From the NCBI GenBank assembly GCA_021399445.1, contig JAJTUQ010000002.1, positions 5,518,001 to 5,582,000 of the forward strand: DNA of 64,000 nt, in the 5' to 3' direction. Position 1 is the stretch's first letter; every line of letters begins with the position of its first letter. The notes beneath the pieces are model-generated. The model saw only the letters and a list, made by a program, of their open reading frames with translations, was not told the DNA's origin and searched no databases. Of the stretch, positions 47,353 to 58,484 are shown piece after piece. A program made the position numbers and the translations under genes. This DNA comes from Xylogone sp. PMI_703. Taxonomy: Eukaryota > Ascomycota > Leotiomycetes.

Positions 47353-48915
47353 TTAAAGACGCTCAAGTGCCCCTTTCCCAGAAATGGTAACCTCACTGGG
47401 AACAGCAACCAGAGATTTGTGAGGTACAAGACCCTCAGCATCAACCCAATTACCGTGGACCTGAGAGCGAATCCTAAACGGTAATTGTGCAACGGCTATG
47501 GGTTTTGAAAAATCTCTAGTGTCGAGAAAGATAAGTTCACAGGTCTGTTCAACCCTATTTTCAACAAGAGACATGACCCATCCATCACCTTCCTCTGCAT
47601 CATCGGATCTTGGTATGAATGTTGGCTCTTGAGCAAAAGAGTTGTCGCCTGCATAGTAGTAACTTGTCTTTCCAGTCTCATGGTTAAGCATTGCAATTCC
47701 ATTCAGTCCTTCGAATATATTCGAAGTTCCATCTTCTTTCTGGGGCATAAAGACGTTCATGAATACTGTTTTGTACTTCTTGCCCATAAATCGATCATCA
47801 ATACGCGGGAACTCGGATGGAATATCCAATATAACCTTTGGATCGAGTAGCTGGGTACCGGAAGACTGAGTAGGGTCTATCTCCCAGCGTACAAAGTCGG
47901 CTTTAAGTTCCCCTGGTTTTCGTCCATCCGCAGATTCAAAGAATCCAAATATGTTGTCATGTACTCTGGTAGCTTCGAGATATATTTTACCGTCAGCTTC
48001 CTCCCATGAACCGGCAGTATGGATATTCATGCAGTTGTTCCAGTTATATATTCTGTATTCTCCCTCTTTCCATCCCGCCACAGGCTTCTTGCGGCGAGGA
48101 ACCACAATGAAAACTGAAGGCAGGTTGTAGTTGTACGCCCAGTGATGGCCGCCTGCTTTCATCTTCTCAATACTTGTTTCAAATGGCCATAACATAATCA
48201 CCAGCCAGTTCTCGGTAATACCACAGTCATGACCCATCGTTGAAAATGGCGCCTCAACCCATAGCTCCTCCGTTTTCTTTCCATTAGAATCCAGCGAGTA
48301 TGTCACAATATCTTTTGTTGCTGGCCCTTTGGCTTCGTACCCAAACACAACCAGTTCTTGGGTGAAAGGGTCTATTTTCGGGTGAGCTGTGAAGGCTTTG
48401 GCCTTGATCTGGTCGTAAAATGGATCATAACGTAAGGTCTGGAGAGTATCTGGATCAACTTCGTAGGGGTTCGCGGCTTCCTCTAGCACCAATAATCTAT
48501 TTGCCCAATGGATAACATTTGTGCTGGCCGTTGAGTCTACAGCCGCGCGAACGCAAGGATGATGAGTCCATGGGTTTTTGTAGAGACCAAAAAGAGCTTT
48601 CTTAGCCCTCCTTTCAAGCTTGTATCTTTCCGTTTCCACATATTTGACTTTGAAGTCGACATGGCCATCGTGAATACGGAATGCAGAGATGGAGCCGTCG
48701 CCATCGATAGGGATGCTGTTTTCCTTCGGGACGAATCGGTCTAGAGAGATGCGGTAGAAAGTACCATCAATCTCCGATGGTATTTCCCCGAATACTATAA
48801 GGTCGCCAACTTCTCCTTCGAAGCGTAAGGGAGTATCTCTTCCACTGAGGTCAGCTGCGAGTGGCCATTTAGATTTCAATCCGTGGCGCGTAAGATATTG
48901 GGTCGTCATGGTCAT
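47353..48915 (-). CDS. Carotenoid oxygenase-family dioxygenase (lignostilbene/stilbene or apocarotenoid cleaving)
   Basis: Single-exon protein of 520 residues, a full-length seven-bladed propeller non-haem iron dioxygenase that splits a C=C bond into two aldehydes. The four iron-binding histidines are present: His178 in TAHPKIDP, His229 in MGHDCG, His299 in NIHTAGSWEEADG and His487 in SQVHGNWV. The N-terminal GEIPSEIDGTFYRI and the central FDxRFMGKKYKT-like DDRFMGKKYKTVF are family marks. Fungal relatives include lignostilbene/resveratrol-cleaving oxygenases, and others act on apocarotenoids; sequence alone does not decide between them. The setting (BVMO, salicylate-hydroxylase type, dienelactone hydrolase, efflux pump) favours a plant phenolic. 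It shares an 839-base divergent promoter, with two CGG-N7-CCG sites, with the cluster regulator. Confidence 0.9.
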   Translation of the reverse strand: MTMTTQYLTRHGLKSKWPLAADLSGRDTPLRFEGEVGDLIVFGEIPSEIDGTFYRISLDRFVPKENSIPIDGDGSISAFRIHDGHVDFKVKYVETERYKLERRAKKALFGLYKNPWTHHPCVRAAVDSTASTNVIHWANRLLVLEEAANPYEVDPDTLQTLRYDPFYDQIKAKAFTAHPKIDPFTQELVVFGYEAKGPATKDIVTYSLDSNGKKTEELWVEAPFSTMGHDCGITENWLVIMLWPFETSIEKMKAGGHHWAYNYNLPSVFIVVPRRKKPVAGWKEGEYRIYNWNNCMNIHTAGSWEEADGKIYLEATRVHDNIFGFFESADGRKPGELKADFVRWEIDPTQSSGTQLLDPKVILDIPSEFPRIDDRFMGKKYKTVFMNVFMPQKEDGTSNIFEGLNGIAMLNHETGKTSYYYAGDNSFAQEPTFIPRSDDAEEGDGWVMSLVENRVEQTCELIFLDTRDFSKPIAVAQLPFRIRSQVHGNWVDAEGLVPHKSLVAVPSEVTISGKGALERL

Positions 48916-49234
48916 GCACCTTGGAAAGTTAATGTTGGTAATCAGAAGTTTATCAAACTGGTTAACAATATGCTATATGCCATTTCTAATCTAATTATCT
49001 ATTTATATAGTAGTATTGATTTAGGTTCCAGTTTCTACTTCATATGTTTCCCCAGTCTCCACATTTCAAATCTTTTACATATCGATAGCGGGTATTATCC
49101 AATCTCTTATGCTCACTCTCTTGTATCCCTCCGCACCTCCCCGCCGCCGCAGTGAGGAGGGTCAGTCTACTGTCGTTCAACCCCATGGGGAAGACGTCTA
49201 TTTAAAACTGGGCAACTAGACGCGATTCGCTGGT

Positions 49235-49247
49235 CGGGTTTTACCCG
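49235..49247. promoter_or_regulatory. CGG-N7-CCG inverted site (zinc-cluster type)
   Basis: CGGGTTTTACCCG, a perfect palindrome around its central base with half-sites CGG and CCG seven bases apart. It lies 320 bases upstream of the oxygenase start and 508 before the regulator start. Confidence 0.45.
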
Positions 49248-49455
49248 CAAGCGTGATTTTAGATGATGACTAACTATGGTAGGAAGTCTCGGTTAATGCA
49301 CTATTCCGCACTCTATGTAAGCCCGCCTTGGCTTCTAAGCTTCTTCTATTGCTAGATTCCTACATGTAGGAGCCTTATAACCTCCAAAATTATGTTTGGT
49401 ACATAAAATCATCGTACAAGGGGCAGGTAACGCTATGTACCTCATCCCCAGAATC

Positions 49456-49468
49456 CGGAAATACTCCG
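49456..49468. promoter_or_regulatory. CGG-N7-CCG inverted site (zinc-cluster type)
   Basis: CGGAAATACTCCG in the same divergent promoter, 287 bases before the regulator ATG. Spacing is identical to the site at 49235. Confidence 0.45.
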
Positions 49469-49754
49469 TTTGGTCATCAATCGCTGTGTCTAACATGCCT
49501 TAGACATGTATCGGTTTATTAATAAGCCCTGATTACTAGCGTATCTTGGCTCTGTACCTGTCCCTGTTGGCGTCCTGCTAGGCTGCATCATCCATTGATC
49601 CGAATTTCTATTCCAGATGGCGGGGAATCTTTCCACTCGACACAGACTTTTGAAGTTGAGTATAGCCGTCAAGTTGTTGTCGTCGTAGAGCAGATATTCC
49701 TATGCTTTATCCTACGTATATTCTGTAAGTCAAGGTGCTAGTTCTAGGTCAATC

Positions 49755-52083
49755 ATGGAACAGGCACAATTTCAGTGCCGCATTTGCTCGATTCTGTTTT
49801 CTCGCCCAGCGCATTTGAGACGCCACCACCTTTCATGCCGTAAGACGTTCACTTAGGTCAAGACATTCAGGCGACTCAATTTAACCCGTGGTGTAGATTT
49901 GGATGAAACATTCAGTTGCTCCTTTTGTGGTGCAGTATTTAAACGGCGGTGAGTAGGTTTGTTGCTCAGCAAGGTGTAAACTGTATACTGAGTGCTATGG
50001 CATGTGTAGGGACACACTGAGGAGACACTGGAAAGGATGTGTAGCTCGAAGATCCGTTGGAGCCTCGATTCCCGAACATAAACAACCTGGAAGGAAGAAG
50101 CAAGCGTGTGACCACTGCGCAGATTTCAAACAGGCTTGCGAAGGGCAATATCCATGTCAACGTTGCCAAGATAGAGGGCTGGACTGCTCGATCAATCGTC
50201 TTGGAAGACGTCTTAACCAAATTGCCCCAGTAGGACAAGTTCCTACCAACACCGATGCAAATCAACCTTTATCAAATCAAATTCAAGATCTAGATTGGGA
50301 AGCAGAGCTAGCGGATCTTCCCTTACTAGATACGTCTTTATGGGATGAATACAGCACATATACAGTTATGGCTTGTGGATTTGGTGACGCTTTGATGCCA
50401 CACAAGCAGCTTCCCTTTACAGGATTTGATACTGACACGATCGGGTGGGAGGTTTTTGACTTTTTGTGGAACTTTACCGCATCTCCTGGTCTGAATAACA
50501 CTTTCAACTACTTGACCTGGAAGGATAGGAAAGGATATAACGGATCACTAAATATATCCTTGCCAACCTCATCCGACCCTTGTTTGATTTTCAGTGAGCC
50601 AACAAACAATAGCGTGCAGCCGGAGAACAAATACGCAGACTTCACATCCGTAACCATAAAATGGATATTTCACCCCTTGCTATCTCGTGCTAAAGAAATC
50701 TGGGAGGCATTATCAAGTATTTCTGCCCGGTATGATAAGCAACTATTGACCAATTCAAAAGAGGAAATATTCGATAAGGCATGCGTTCAATTTCTGAACC
50801 CAGTTAATATTGAAAGATTTCTGGACCTTTACTGGACAAGATGGCATTCAAATTGGCCTGTTATTCATAAGCCTACATTTGACATCAACAATTCTCCGGT
50901 ATTACTGCTTCTTGTCATGGCTCTTACCGGAGCCCTCATGTCCTCGGATCCTGAGGACTTGGAGAATGCTAGGAAATGGCTGACTCCTACGGAGCGCCTC
51001 GTATTTCGAGACCCTTGGCTCTCTGGTGAAGATATGTCAGATACAGAAAAGCAATATCCAGATCTACAAAGATTAAGACTACTTCAGACCGCTATGTTGA
51101 TCTGTATTTTGCAAATATGGGAGGGCACAGATACAGCTAGAAGGAGGATCAGACAACGCCGCTATAACTCTGTGATACATGTAAGTAATATCTCCCTTCC
51201 AGCGACTAAAATATCTAATATATCTTGAAGACACTTAGAGCAATGGGATTATCTCGCAATGCTTACGCAAATACTTCCGGGTCTAATGAGTTATCCGACT
51301 GGGAAGACTTTATCTTCAAGGAGGGAATAACTAGGTATATATAACGCTCCTCTTCAACATAAATGCGGTATACGTCCTATACAGAAGCTAATAGTTACAG
51401 AACGGAGACATTTACTATGCTTTTGGATACGGCATTTACAATATTCTACAATGTTCCAGCACGTGTAGCGGTGACTGAGTTGAATTTACCACTTACCCAG
51501 CCTGATATATATTTTGAGGCTGCTGACAGTGAAAGCTATCGTAAATTAGTCAATACTAGAGCTCCGAGATTTAGCACATCGGCTGGCTTTTCGGCCACTG
51601 ATGTCGTCCATAAAGTCTGCAACGGCTGTTCAGCGGAAGATCTAGTTAAATATTACAATTTAACTGATCTTAACCTATTTATGATTATTTCAGGTAGTCA
51701 TTACTGGATGTTCTCTAACATAGCAGCAAGCTAACTCTAGTGTAGCAATTCTGATACTGATATCTTATCAAGAAATGTCGTACGTTGTGTTTCCAACTAC
51801 CGTATCTGCTTTTCGCACGGCTATTAGAAACTGGCGAATACTGTGGGAAAACCGCCTTGAAAGACCGAATAAGGACATCGAATTTGGCCCTGCACATGAA
51901 ACTACGGGTAACCATCCCGCAGGCTTTGTACGCAATGCATTTGAATTCTATATGCTTGCATTAGCAAAACTCAAGTATATTGAAACGAGACACGAGAAAA
52001 CTCCCCCACTGGATGAGCCAAGCATGGATAGAGTAAGAAACTTGATGTTACAAACGAGAGACATCTTAGCGGCGGAATTATGA
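49755..52083 (+). CDS. C2H2-C2H2-Zn2Cys6 transcription factor (cluster regulator)
   Basis: Nuclear regulator of 680 residues in six exons (49755-49839, 49897-49948, 50010-51180, 51231-51334, 51401-51693, 51746-52083), every junction in frame. The first two short exons and the start of the third encode two C2H2 fingers: FQCRICSILFSRPAHLRRHH, and FSCSFCGAVFKRR joined to DTLRRHWKGC. Then comes a zinc cluster ACDHCADFKQACEGQYPC with CQRCQDRGLDC. The fungal-trans region includes FLDLYWTRWHSNWPVIHKP and LQTAMLICILQIWEG. The same three-finger layout is known from Cmr1/Pig1-type regulators. Position inside the enzyme cluster and the CGG-N7-CCG sites around it suggest it controls the neighbouring genes and possibly itself. 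That is inference. Start at 49755 is required to include finger 1. Confidence 0.85.
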
Positions 52084-52251
52084 ATCTCTGAAATACCCGA
52101 CCTCAATATTCTGGACTATTGTAGATATGTACAGGATTAGATCTGCTGTATACTTACTATATAAATAAATCTCGGATATTAGATTTGATATCTCTCCAAC
52201 GAGATAATTTAAGCAGATAGGTATTGATAAAACCCCACTGAGTCGTCTTTC

Positions 52252-54235
52252 TTATGCGCCAGGTTCTGTTACATACCAAGCTAAATCCCCTCCTGTTCCT
52301 TCTATACTTGATTTACCACGTCCAAGGTACTGGAATCGATTGCTGCTCGTATAGCGAATCTCATAGTCCTCCCACCGAGGTGTAGAAAGAAGTTCCATAT
52401 AGTGCAGAGCTGATCCGCACCAAGGACCCCAAACTTTACCATCGACTTTACCATTTTTATACCTAGACAAATAGTTAAATCATACCATTCTTGAAATTAT
52501 CGAGGGGTAGCTTACCATGATCGGCAATTAGATGTCCATACCAACTCCTCCATAACAGCATCTTTATGTTCCTGAAACTCAGCTACCGCTTCGGGCTTAG
52601 GATCAAGCGATTTGACGCCTTGAGATTGTATTTTAGCTGCTGCTTCAAAAGCATAACGAAGGCTTTGCTCCAAGCATGGAATTAATGAGCCATTTGCGAG
52701 CGGGAAATTTGGTCCCGAAGCCACTGTATCAGGTTAGCTCCTAATTTGGTATATGGACAGAAAAGAAAACACATACTGAAATAATTCGGAAACCCATTTA
52801 CTGAAACAGATAAGTAAGATCTGGGCTCTTCCCGCCATACTTCTCGAAGGTCCTTGCCATCAAATCCAATAACAGGAAATGAAGGTCGGTAAGAGTTATC
52901 GAAACCGGTTGCACATACTATAGAATCGAATTCCAAGATTTTCCCGTCCACCATTTCAATTCCGCTGGAAGTAAACCTACGTATTGGGTCACTCTTTACA
53001 GTGACATTGTCTGCTGCCAGTGCCTCTAGATATCCATGGCCAGGCGTCATTCTGGGAGGACTTATCAGCAAAATTTTATATTACATGACTCTATGGATAT
53101 GATATAGTCCTACCTTCTGCATCCAACGGCAAAAGAAGGAATAATCACTGAAGCAACATCGCTCTTGTTACCTAGGCGCTGCCGCATTTCTTTCGAGTAT
53201 TTTTCGAATATTTCTCTCTGTATATGAATCTTTAAACTGAACATCAAAGTATGTATTGGCACCGCTCTCATATGCCTTCCGTAGCTGAAGAAATAATTCT
53301 GGGTTAGAAGCCCACAGGGCTTTCTCCTCTTCGCTAAATTCTGTATCTCGTCCGTTTTTCGCAAACTGAGGACCAAATTCGGGCGTTATCCAGGTTGGGG
53401 ATCGAATGAAGGAGGTGAGTTCTTTTGCCTCTACACAGAGAAATAAATATGGAAAACGAACTAGTTAAGTCTAAAAACATTAGAACTCACTCTTTTGTAA
53501 GACAGGGACAATCTGGATTGCAGATGATCCAGAACCAATGACACCAACTGTTTTTCCTTCGAATGAGAAAGCATCGTCCCATTTTGCGGAATGGACTAAG
53601 AAGCCCTTGTAATCACTAATGCCCTCGATATCTGGCCACTTCCAGTTACTATATCTTTGTTAGTTCATATCAAAGTCGGAAAGGTGAGTAATACTTGAGA
53701 AAACCACCGGCATTTATTAAAACCTCTGCCTCATCCTTGAATACTCTTGAATGAACCGTATCTTCGATCTGAACTATCCATTTCCCTGTATCATCATTCC
53801 ATCTTGCCTCTCTAACTTTGTGTTGTAGGTGCACATAGTCGAATACTCCATACGCTTTGGCTCTGCTTTTGTAGTAGTCAAATATTTCCTCTGAACCTAC
53901 ATAAGCCTTTGACCAATTTGGGTTCCCCTCCCAGGAATATGTATAGCCATGAGCCGGAATATCACAGGAGCAACTGCCAATTGGTCAATACAAGGCTCCA
54001 GTTTTTAACCGCGAATGATTTACCCAGGATATCTGTTTTCAAGCCATGTGCCGCCCACATCATGATTCTTCTCGTATAAGACCAACGTAGCTGGCAGATC
54101 TTTAAATCTTTCCTTGAATATTTTGACTGCTGCAATGCCTGAGATTCCAGCCCCCACGACAATCACCCGGATTGGCCGGGGCTTTCCTAACCATTGATCA
54201 AGAACACGATATTCTAACCCGGGCTTAATTGTCAT
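52252..54235 (-). CDS. Baeyer-Villiger-type flavin monooxygenase, with an apparent one-base frameshift
   Basis: FAD/NADPH monooxygenase that inserts oxygen beside a ketone or aldehyde carbonyl. The FAD Rossmann motif is VVGAGISGIAAV, the following NRYPG-CSCDIPAHGYTYSW is typical, and the Baeyer-Villiger fingerprint appears as YKGFLVHSAKWD. The NADPH Rossmann motif is VIGSGSSAIQI. Later family segments SFAVGCRR-MTPGHGYLEAL and CATGFDNSYRPSFPVIG are intact. Exons from 54235 down to 53430 join cleanly. In the exon 53114-53430, frame 1 (RSPTWITPEFGPQF to TYFDVQFKDSYTER) and frame 2 (EIFEKYSKEMRQRLG to GCRR) differ by one base, near 53205-53235. No reasonable intron bridges them without losing conserved residues. 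The gene is therefore possibly a recent pseudogene, or the base is an assembly error. It shares a promoter region with the hydrolase gene. Confidence 0.82.
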
Positions 54236-54737
54236 CTTTAATTGAATCAAAGTATTTCTGGTTGGGTACCGAGCTGCGAATTCATGAATCTCTTTAACAG
54301 AGCAATCTAGCTTTCTACATCTTATAACCGCAAATAAACCACATTTATAGAATTACCTTTACAATCTTCACAATATCTCAAGATGGCATGTTTACCCTAT
54401 GATTACGGAATTCCCCCGCCTCCCCTCCTCAACTTTCTATGTTACTAATGTGCCGGGGCATATACCGATAGTGGAATACGAATTAGTATTCGGTTAGATG
54501 CCTCATTCCGATTCTCCACAGTGGACATAAAGCGTCGGCAATCACCCGCAAATTCTTCGCATGAGGGTAACTTTGAATCAAGTTCATTGAGTTTCTTACA
54601 AAGTGAGTGCCTTATAGTTATACTCATAGCCATTGAGTCCCGCAGTCAAATTGTGAGGCTTCGTAGAAGTTCCAATTAGCATCTACTCCTCTATTCAAAA
54701 ATCCGCAGGGAACAATTCCCGTATTTCGAACCCTACG
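54236..54737. promoter_or_regulatory. Divergent promoter between BVMO and dienelactone hydrolase genes
   Basis: About 500 bases between divergent starts. It carries one CGG-N7-CCG site at 54406-54418 and a related CGG-N8-CCG at 54454-54467. The open frame 54445-54633 on the minus strand is not supported. Confidence 0.5.
54406..54418. promoter_or_regulatory. CGG-N7-CCG inverted site (zinc-cluster type)
   Basis: CGGAATTCCCCCG, the same half-sites and spacing as in the oxygenase/regulator promoter. It lies 171 bases upstream of the BVMO start and 320 before the hydrolase start. Confidence 0.45.
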
Positions 54738-55696
54738 ATGGCATCGAATCCTCCAGGAGCTTGTTGCTTTACTGGTTTTCAATATGAAGGAGATCCAGTT
54801 GGTGAAATCATACAGGTCGCAAATAGTACGTCGTCCTAGACTAATTGCTCTTCTCTCTTACAACCGCAGTTCAGTAGGGCATATCTAACATCCCATATTT
54901 TCAGGACCTACCTACATTTCACGCCCAGACACAAGCAGCAGTAATTATGTCGCTGGAAGTGCAGTAGTTATTATAAGTGATGTGTTTGGTATATATAACA
55001 ACAGCAAACTCATAGCAGATAACTTTGCCACAAATGGCTATTTGACAGTTATTCCGGATGTTCTTGAGGGTGACGCTCTCCCTCTAGACGCATTCGAAAC
55101 TGGAAAGGTAGATATTCAATCATGGGTTTCAAAACACGGGACGGCGCAGGTGGATCCTATTGTGCAGTCTTCAATCAACTATCTTCGCAAGGAACAGGGT
55201 ATCAAACGTATATATGGTGTTGGATATTGTTTTGGTGGCAAGGTTGAACTCCCGATTTCTCGAATTATGCTTGTTGTACTAACCAGACTTCTCGAGTAAA
55301 GTACGTGGCTAGGTTTTTGCATGATGGGAAAATAGATGTCGGTTATACCGCCCATCCGTCTTTCATCTCCCGGGAAGAGTTGGCAAGCATTAAAAAGCCA
55401 TTCTCTATCGCCGCAGCCGGTGAGCATCATATTATCTCTCTCTATACATACATATAAAATTACGATTGTTTCTCTAATGGGTACTTTTAGAAATTGACGA
55501 TATATTCACGAGACCCTTACGACATGAATCGGAGGAGATCCTTATTAAAACAGGGCAGCCATACCAAATCAATCTCTTTAGTGGAGTGGCTCATGGATTT
55601 GCTGTGAGATCCGATCTGAGCATTGGCCAAAACAAATTCGCTCAAGAGCAGGCATTCGCTCAGGCCCTCAGTTGGTTCGGTCATTTTAGTAATTAG
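54738..55696 (+). CDS. Dienelactone hydrolase-family protein
   Basis: Cytosolic alpha/beta hydrolase. Four exons join by phase: MASNPPGACCFTGFQYEGDP to QVAN; then RPTYISRPDTSSSNYVAGS to GYCFGGK; then YVARFLHDGKIDVGYTAHPS to AAA; then EIDDIFTRPLRHESEE to the stop at 55694-55696. The nucleophile elbow G-Y-C-F-G-G has cysteine, as in dienelactone hydrolases of aromatic catabolism. The acid is probably the Asp in AAEIDD. The histidine is in SGVAHGFAVR. The first intron has donor GTACGT, the second a TACTAACC branch. The apparent frame ending LPISRIMLVVLTRLLE is intron read-through. In the cluster it could open a lactone or hydrolyse the ester made by the divergent BVMO. The substrate is not known. 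Confidence 0.87.
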
Positions 55697-56437
55697 TAAA
55701 CAACGACTTAGTAAACGAGCTTGATTTCATAGACGGCTTGGGCTAAATATGTATCAATTCAGAACATTGATAGGCTAGGAATATAGGTACTCACTACAAG
55801 ATTCCAAATTCAAACGTATTGTATGTAAATCAATTCACTTTTGAATTTCTTAAAAATAGCTTACAAATAGGTAGCGGATATTTATAAGCTTCATTCATGC
55901 TAGGCTCGTAGCGGATACCTAAAAGAGTAGTCGGGTTAGGTAAGTTAAGATAGCCTCATGCAAGCCGGCGCTGCACAGTATGGTATCCATACCAGTCGCA
56001 ATCGTCCCCTAAAACCGTACTAGCCTCTGGAGCAAGATAAACATTACTCGTGTACTTGAGAATTATAAAATTAATACGAGTAGCCTGGGTGGGTCTCCAC
56101 CATACATCAATCTGACAGTTTGACCAGCCTGATAGTCCGATCCGTCACCGGGAGACTTAGGAGAATTCCGCTCGGATTACGATCAATGAGGACTATCAAA
56201 GCGGACTCTGATCTATGAGAATCCTATCATCAAGCAACTACTCTTAATTTGAAAATGACGATTGAGAAGGATGCAAATTCACCACGAGTTCGGAGTTACT
56301 AATGTAAGAAATTTGATAGCTATAGGAAATTCCTATTTAGACGAATATCCCACTATAGCGAAGATCCAACTCCTAGGAATTGGAGAGTAAGGAAATGACT
56401 GCAACCATACGTTCAAAATGAATCTACAACGCTATCA
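55697..56437. other. Convergent spacer
   Basis: About 740 bases between the 3' ends of the hydrolase and FAD monooxygenase genes. AT-rich; no gene seen. Confidence 0.6.
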
Positions 56438-58014
56438 TTATAGACCTCGTCCGTATCTCTGATAGTCTTTCGCGGTTAGATGTTCAGTTCCAGCTTTAGT
56501 TACCTCTTCTATTGTAGGGTATCCATTATCATCAACGTAGCCCCACCATTTCTGTCTTAGGTTCTCACTGAGCATCTCAAACTCGTTGACCTCCCCACGG
56601 CTACATAAGTATTCACAGATAGCATTATCTGCATCACCCTCTGCATCATAATTAAAGACCCCAGGAACTGTCTCTGGGGAGCAGTAGAGTTGCCATGACC
56701 TATATGTAGGAGGAAGCGGAGTGGGACGGATCGTATTTCTGAATGCTGCCTCAACCTCAGGTGAGGACGCTTTGTTTCGTTCGGGAATACGATCAGATGT
56801 CATATTAACGATTCCAGACATGAAGGACATCTGCTGCTTGATCCAGGCCTTTGGCATACGGCGTTGCTCGTATAACTCAACGCCCTCCTTCATTGAGATA
56901 ACTCCACGGACTATCTCGCTCACAATGCGCCCCATGAATGCACCATCCTCCATAGCGGTTGCTGCTCCCTGAGCCACATGATTATGCATACAGTGAACTG
57001 CATCTCCTAGTAACACTACATTTTTTTTCTGATTTGACCAGGTCTTCAACGGGGGCATTTGAAGTAGTGGCCATCGTTGTGTATAATTTACCATCTTCAA
57101 GACTTTCTGGATGATTGGACTGTAATCAGCATAGTAGCTGTGGAACTCATCAATATCCACCAACTCCATCTTTGTAACGTAATCGTCCTTGCAGAATGCG
57201 GTTACGATATTCAGTTCTTTACCACCAGAGATGGGATACGTCAGAATATACCCGTTGGGTCCTATCCACACATCCATAGTGTTTCGGAGGTAGGCGCGTG
57301 CTTCTGGTATTTCTGTAAATATCTGTTCGTACGATAAAACGCCTCGATAAGCAGCCACCTTCGATGGAGCTTTAGGGGTGACATCTGGCATTAGCTGTCC
57401 TCGAATGAATGACTTAATTCCATCTGCTCCAATGACCAAGTCGAATTTGTGAGTTTCGCCATCGATAGTCCGTAGAACCACTTCACTTCCGGAATCATCC
57501 ATCTCAATAACCCTGGAATTCACCAGTACTTTTACACCATGCTCTTTTGCTGAATCCGTAAGGCCAAAATGTAAATGGTCACGACGCACAACCCACCTAC
57601 AAATTATTATGAACATTAGAAGTGGCACTGGTAATTTCCTTTCTGAGCACGTACCATGGAAAACCAGCACTTTTCGAAAGATCAGTCGCTTGCGAGTGTG
57701 CTACCAAGGTGGCATTAGGCCCAGCGTAAGTATTGCATTCCTCATGTGTCACCAAATTATCTCCAATGATTTTATCAACACCCCACCTAATCAAGAAACG
57801 GGAGATATTAGGGAAGACCTATGGAAATTTGTTGGTAACATAGTTAAATATTGATCTAGCTCACGCTTACCTGGATTCCCGCACCTATTTCTCCTAGTTC
57901 AGTTGCTGCCTCTAAAAGAGTAACTTCAGCTCCTCCCCTTGCCATAGCGATGGCAGCAGTGAGACCACCAAGTCCAGCGCCTACAATTCCAACACGAAGC
58001 TGCTTAAGTGGCAT
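56438..58014 (-). CDS. FAD-dependent monooxygenase, salicylate-hydroxylase type
   Basis: Class A flavin hydroxylase of about 470 residues in three exons. MPLKQLRVGIVGAGLGGLTA gives the FAD GxGxxG motif. It continues to ELGEIGAGIQ, where a GTAAGC donor splits the gene. The middle exon carries RFLIRWGVDKIIGDN. The last exon carries WVVRRDHLHFGL, the NAD(P)H/FAD motif VIGADGIKSFIRGQ and the second FAD motif VVLLGDAVHCMHNHVAQGAA, followed by AMEDGAFMGRI. All class-defining motifs are present. Relatives hydroxylate salicylate or other hydroxybenzoates, often with loss of CO2. In this cluster the likely substrate is an aromatic acid derived from the aldehydes released by the carotenoid/lignostilbene oxygenase. 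That is inference. Confidence 0.9.
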
Positions 58015-58484
58015 ATTGAATGAGGTCTAAGACGCAAGAGATCTGAGACCAAATATTTTCACTTTTACTTATCCAGAGGGATATCAATTAGTTGATGTAA
58101 ACCTTTATTTCTTCAATTGGTATAAAGGGCGGCAAGTTTAAATATATCTATCCATCGGAACTCGGAGTCTGCGTAACTACGGCTGGCCGAGTGCAACTCG
58201 GGCCAGTCGTAGTAACGCCATACAACTACATCAAGAAAATATTAAGAGAATACTACTTTTATCGGGATTTCGGTGTTTATATAATGCCGTACAAATATGT
58301 GGATGGATGTTGATCGACAGTTGAGTGCCACTTGAGAGAAAAAAGGTTAAGAATTTCCTGTTGCTGGATATTAAAATCAGTTGTGGATTCGGCGTTTGTG
58401 GGTAAATGCCTAATAGTCTAGGAGCCCATCTCGCCTATTGACGTGTAGAGATTGGCACTTCGCGTGTTTATTGGAGCTTGTGAA
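58015..58484. promoter_or_regulatory. Promoter region of the FAD monooxygenase gene
   Basis: About 470 bases upstream of the monooxygenase start, also containing the 3' flank of the NTF2-like gene. It contains a long imperfect inverted repeat (58171-58218) but no CGG-N7-CCG site. Confidence 0.5.
58171..58218. repeat. Imperfect inverted repeat with GC-rich arms
   Basis: Left arm 58171-58191 (GCGTAACTACGGCTGGCCGA plus G) pairs with right arm 58197-58218 with two mismatches and one extra base, around a TGCAA centre. The arms contain CGG and CCG triplets (CGGCTGGCCG). It stands 157-204 bases upstream of the FAD monooxygenase ATG, so it may be an operator for a dimeric regulator or a relic of a small inverted-repeat element. 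Confidence 0.6.

Larger units (their letters stand above)
48916..49754. promoter_or_regulatory. Divergent promoter between oxygenase and cluster regulator
   Basis: 839 bases shared by two divergent genes. It holds two inverted CGG-N7-CCG sites (49235-49247, 49456-49468) and a 10-base palindrome CCCCATGGGG at 49181-49190. A single intergenic region of this kind could control both the pathway gene and its own regulator. Confidence 0.5.
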
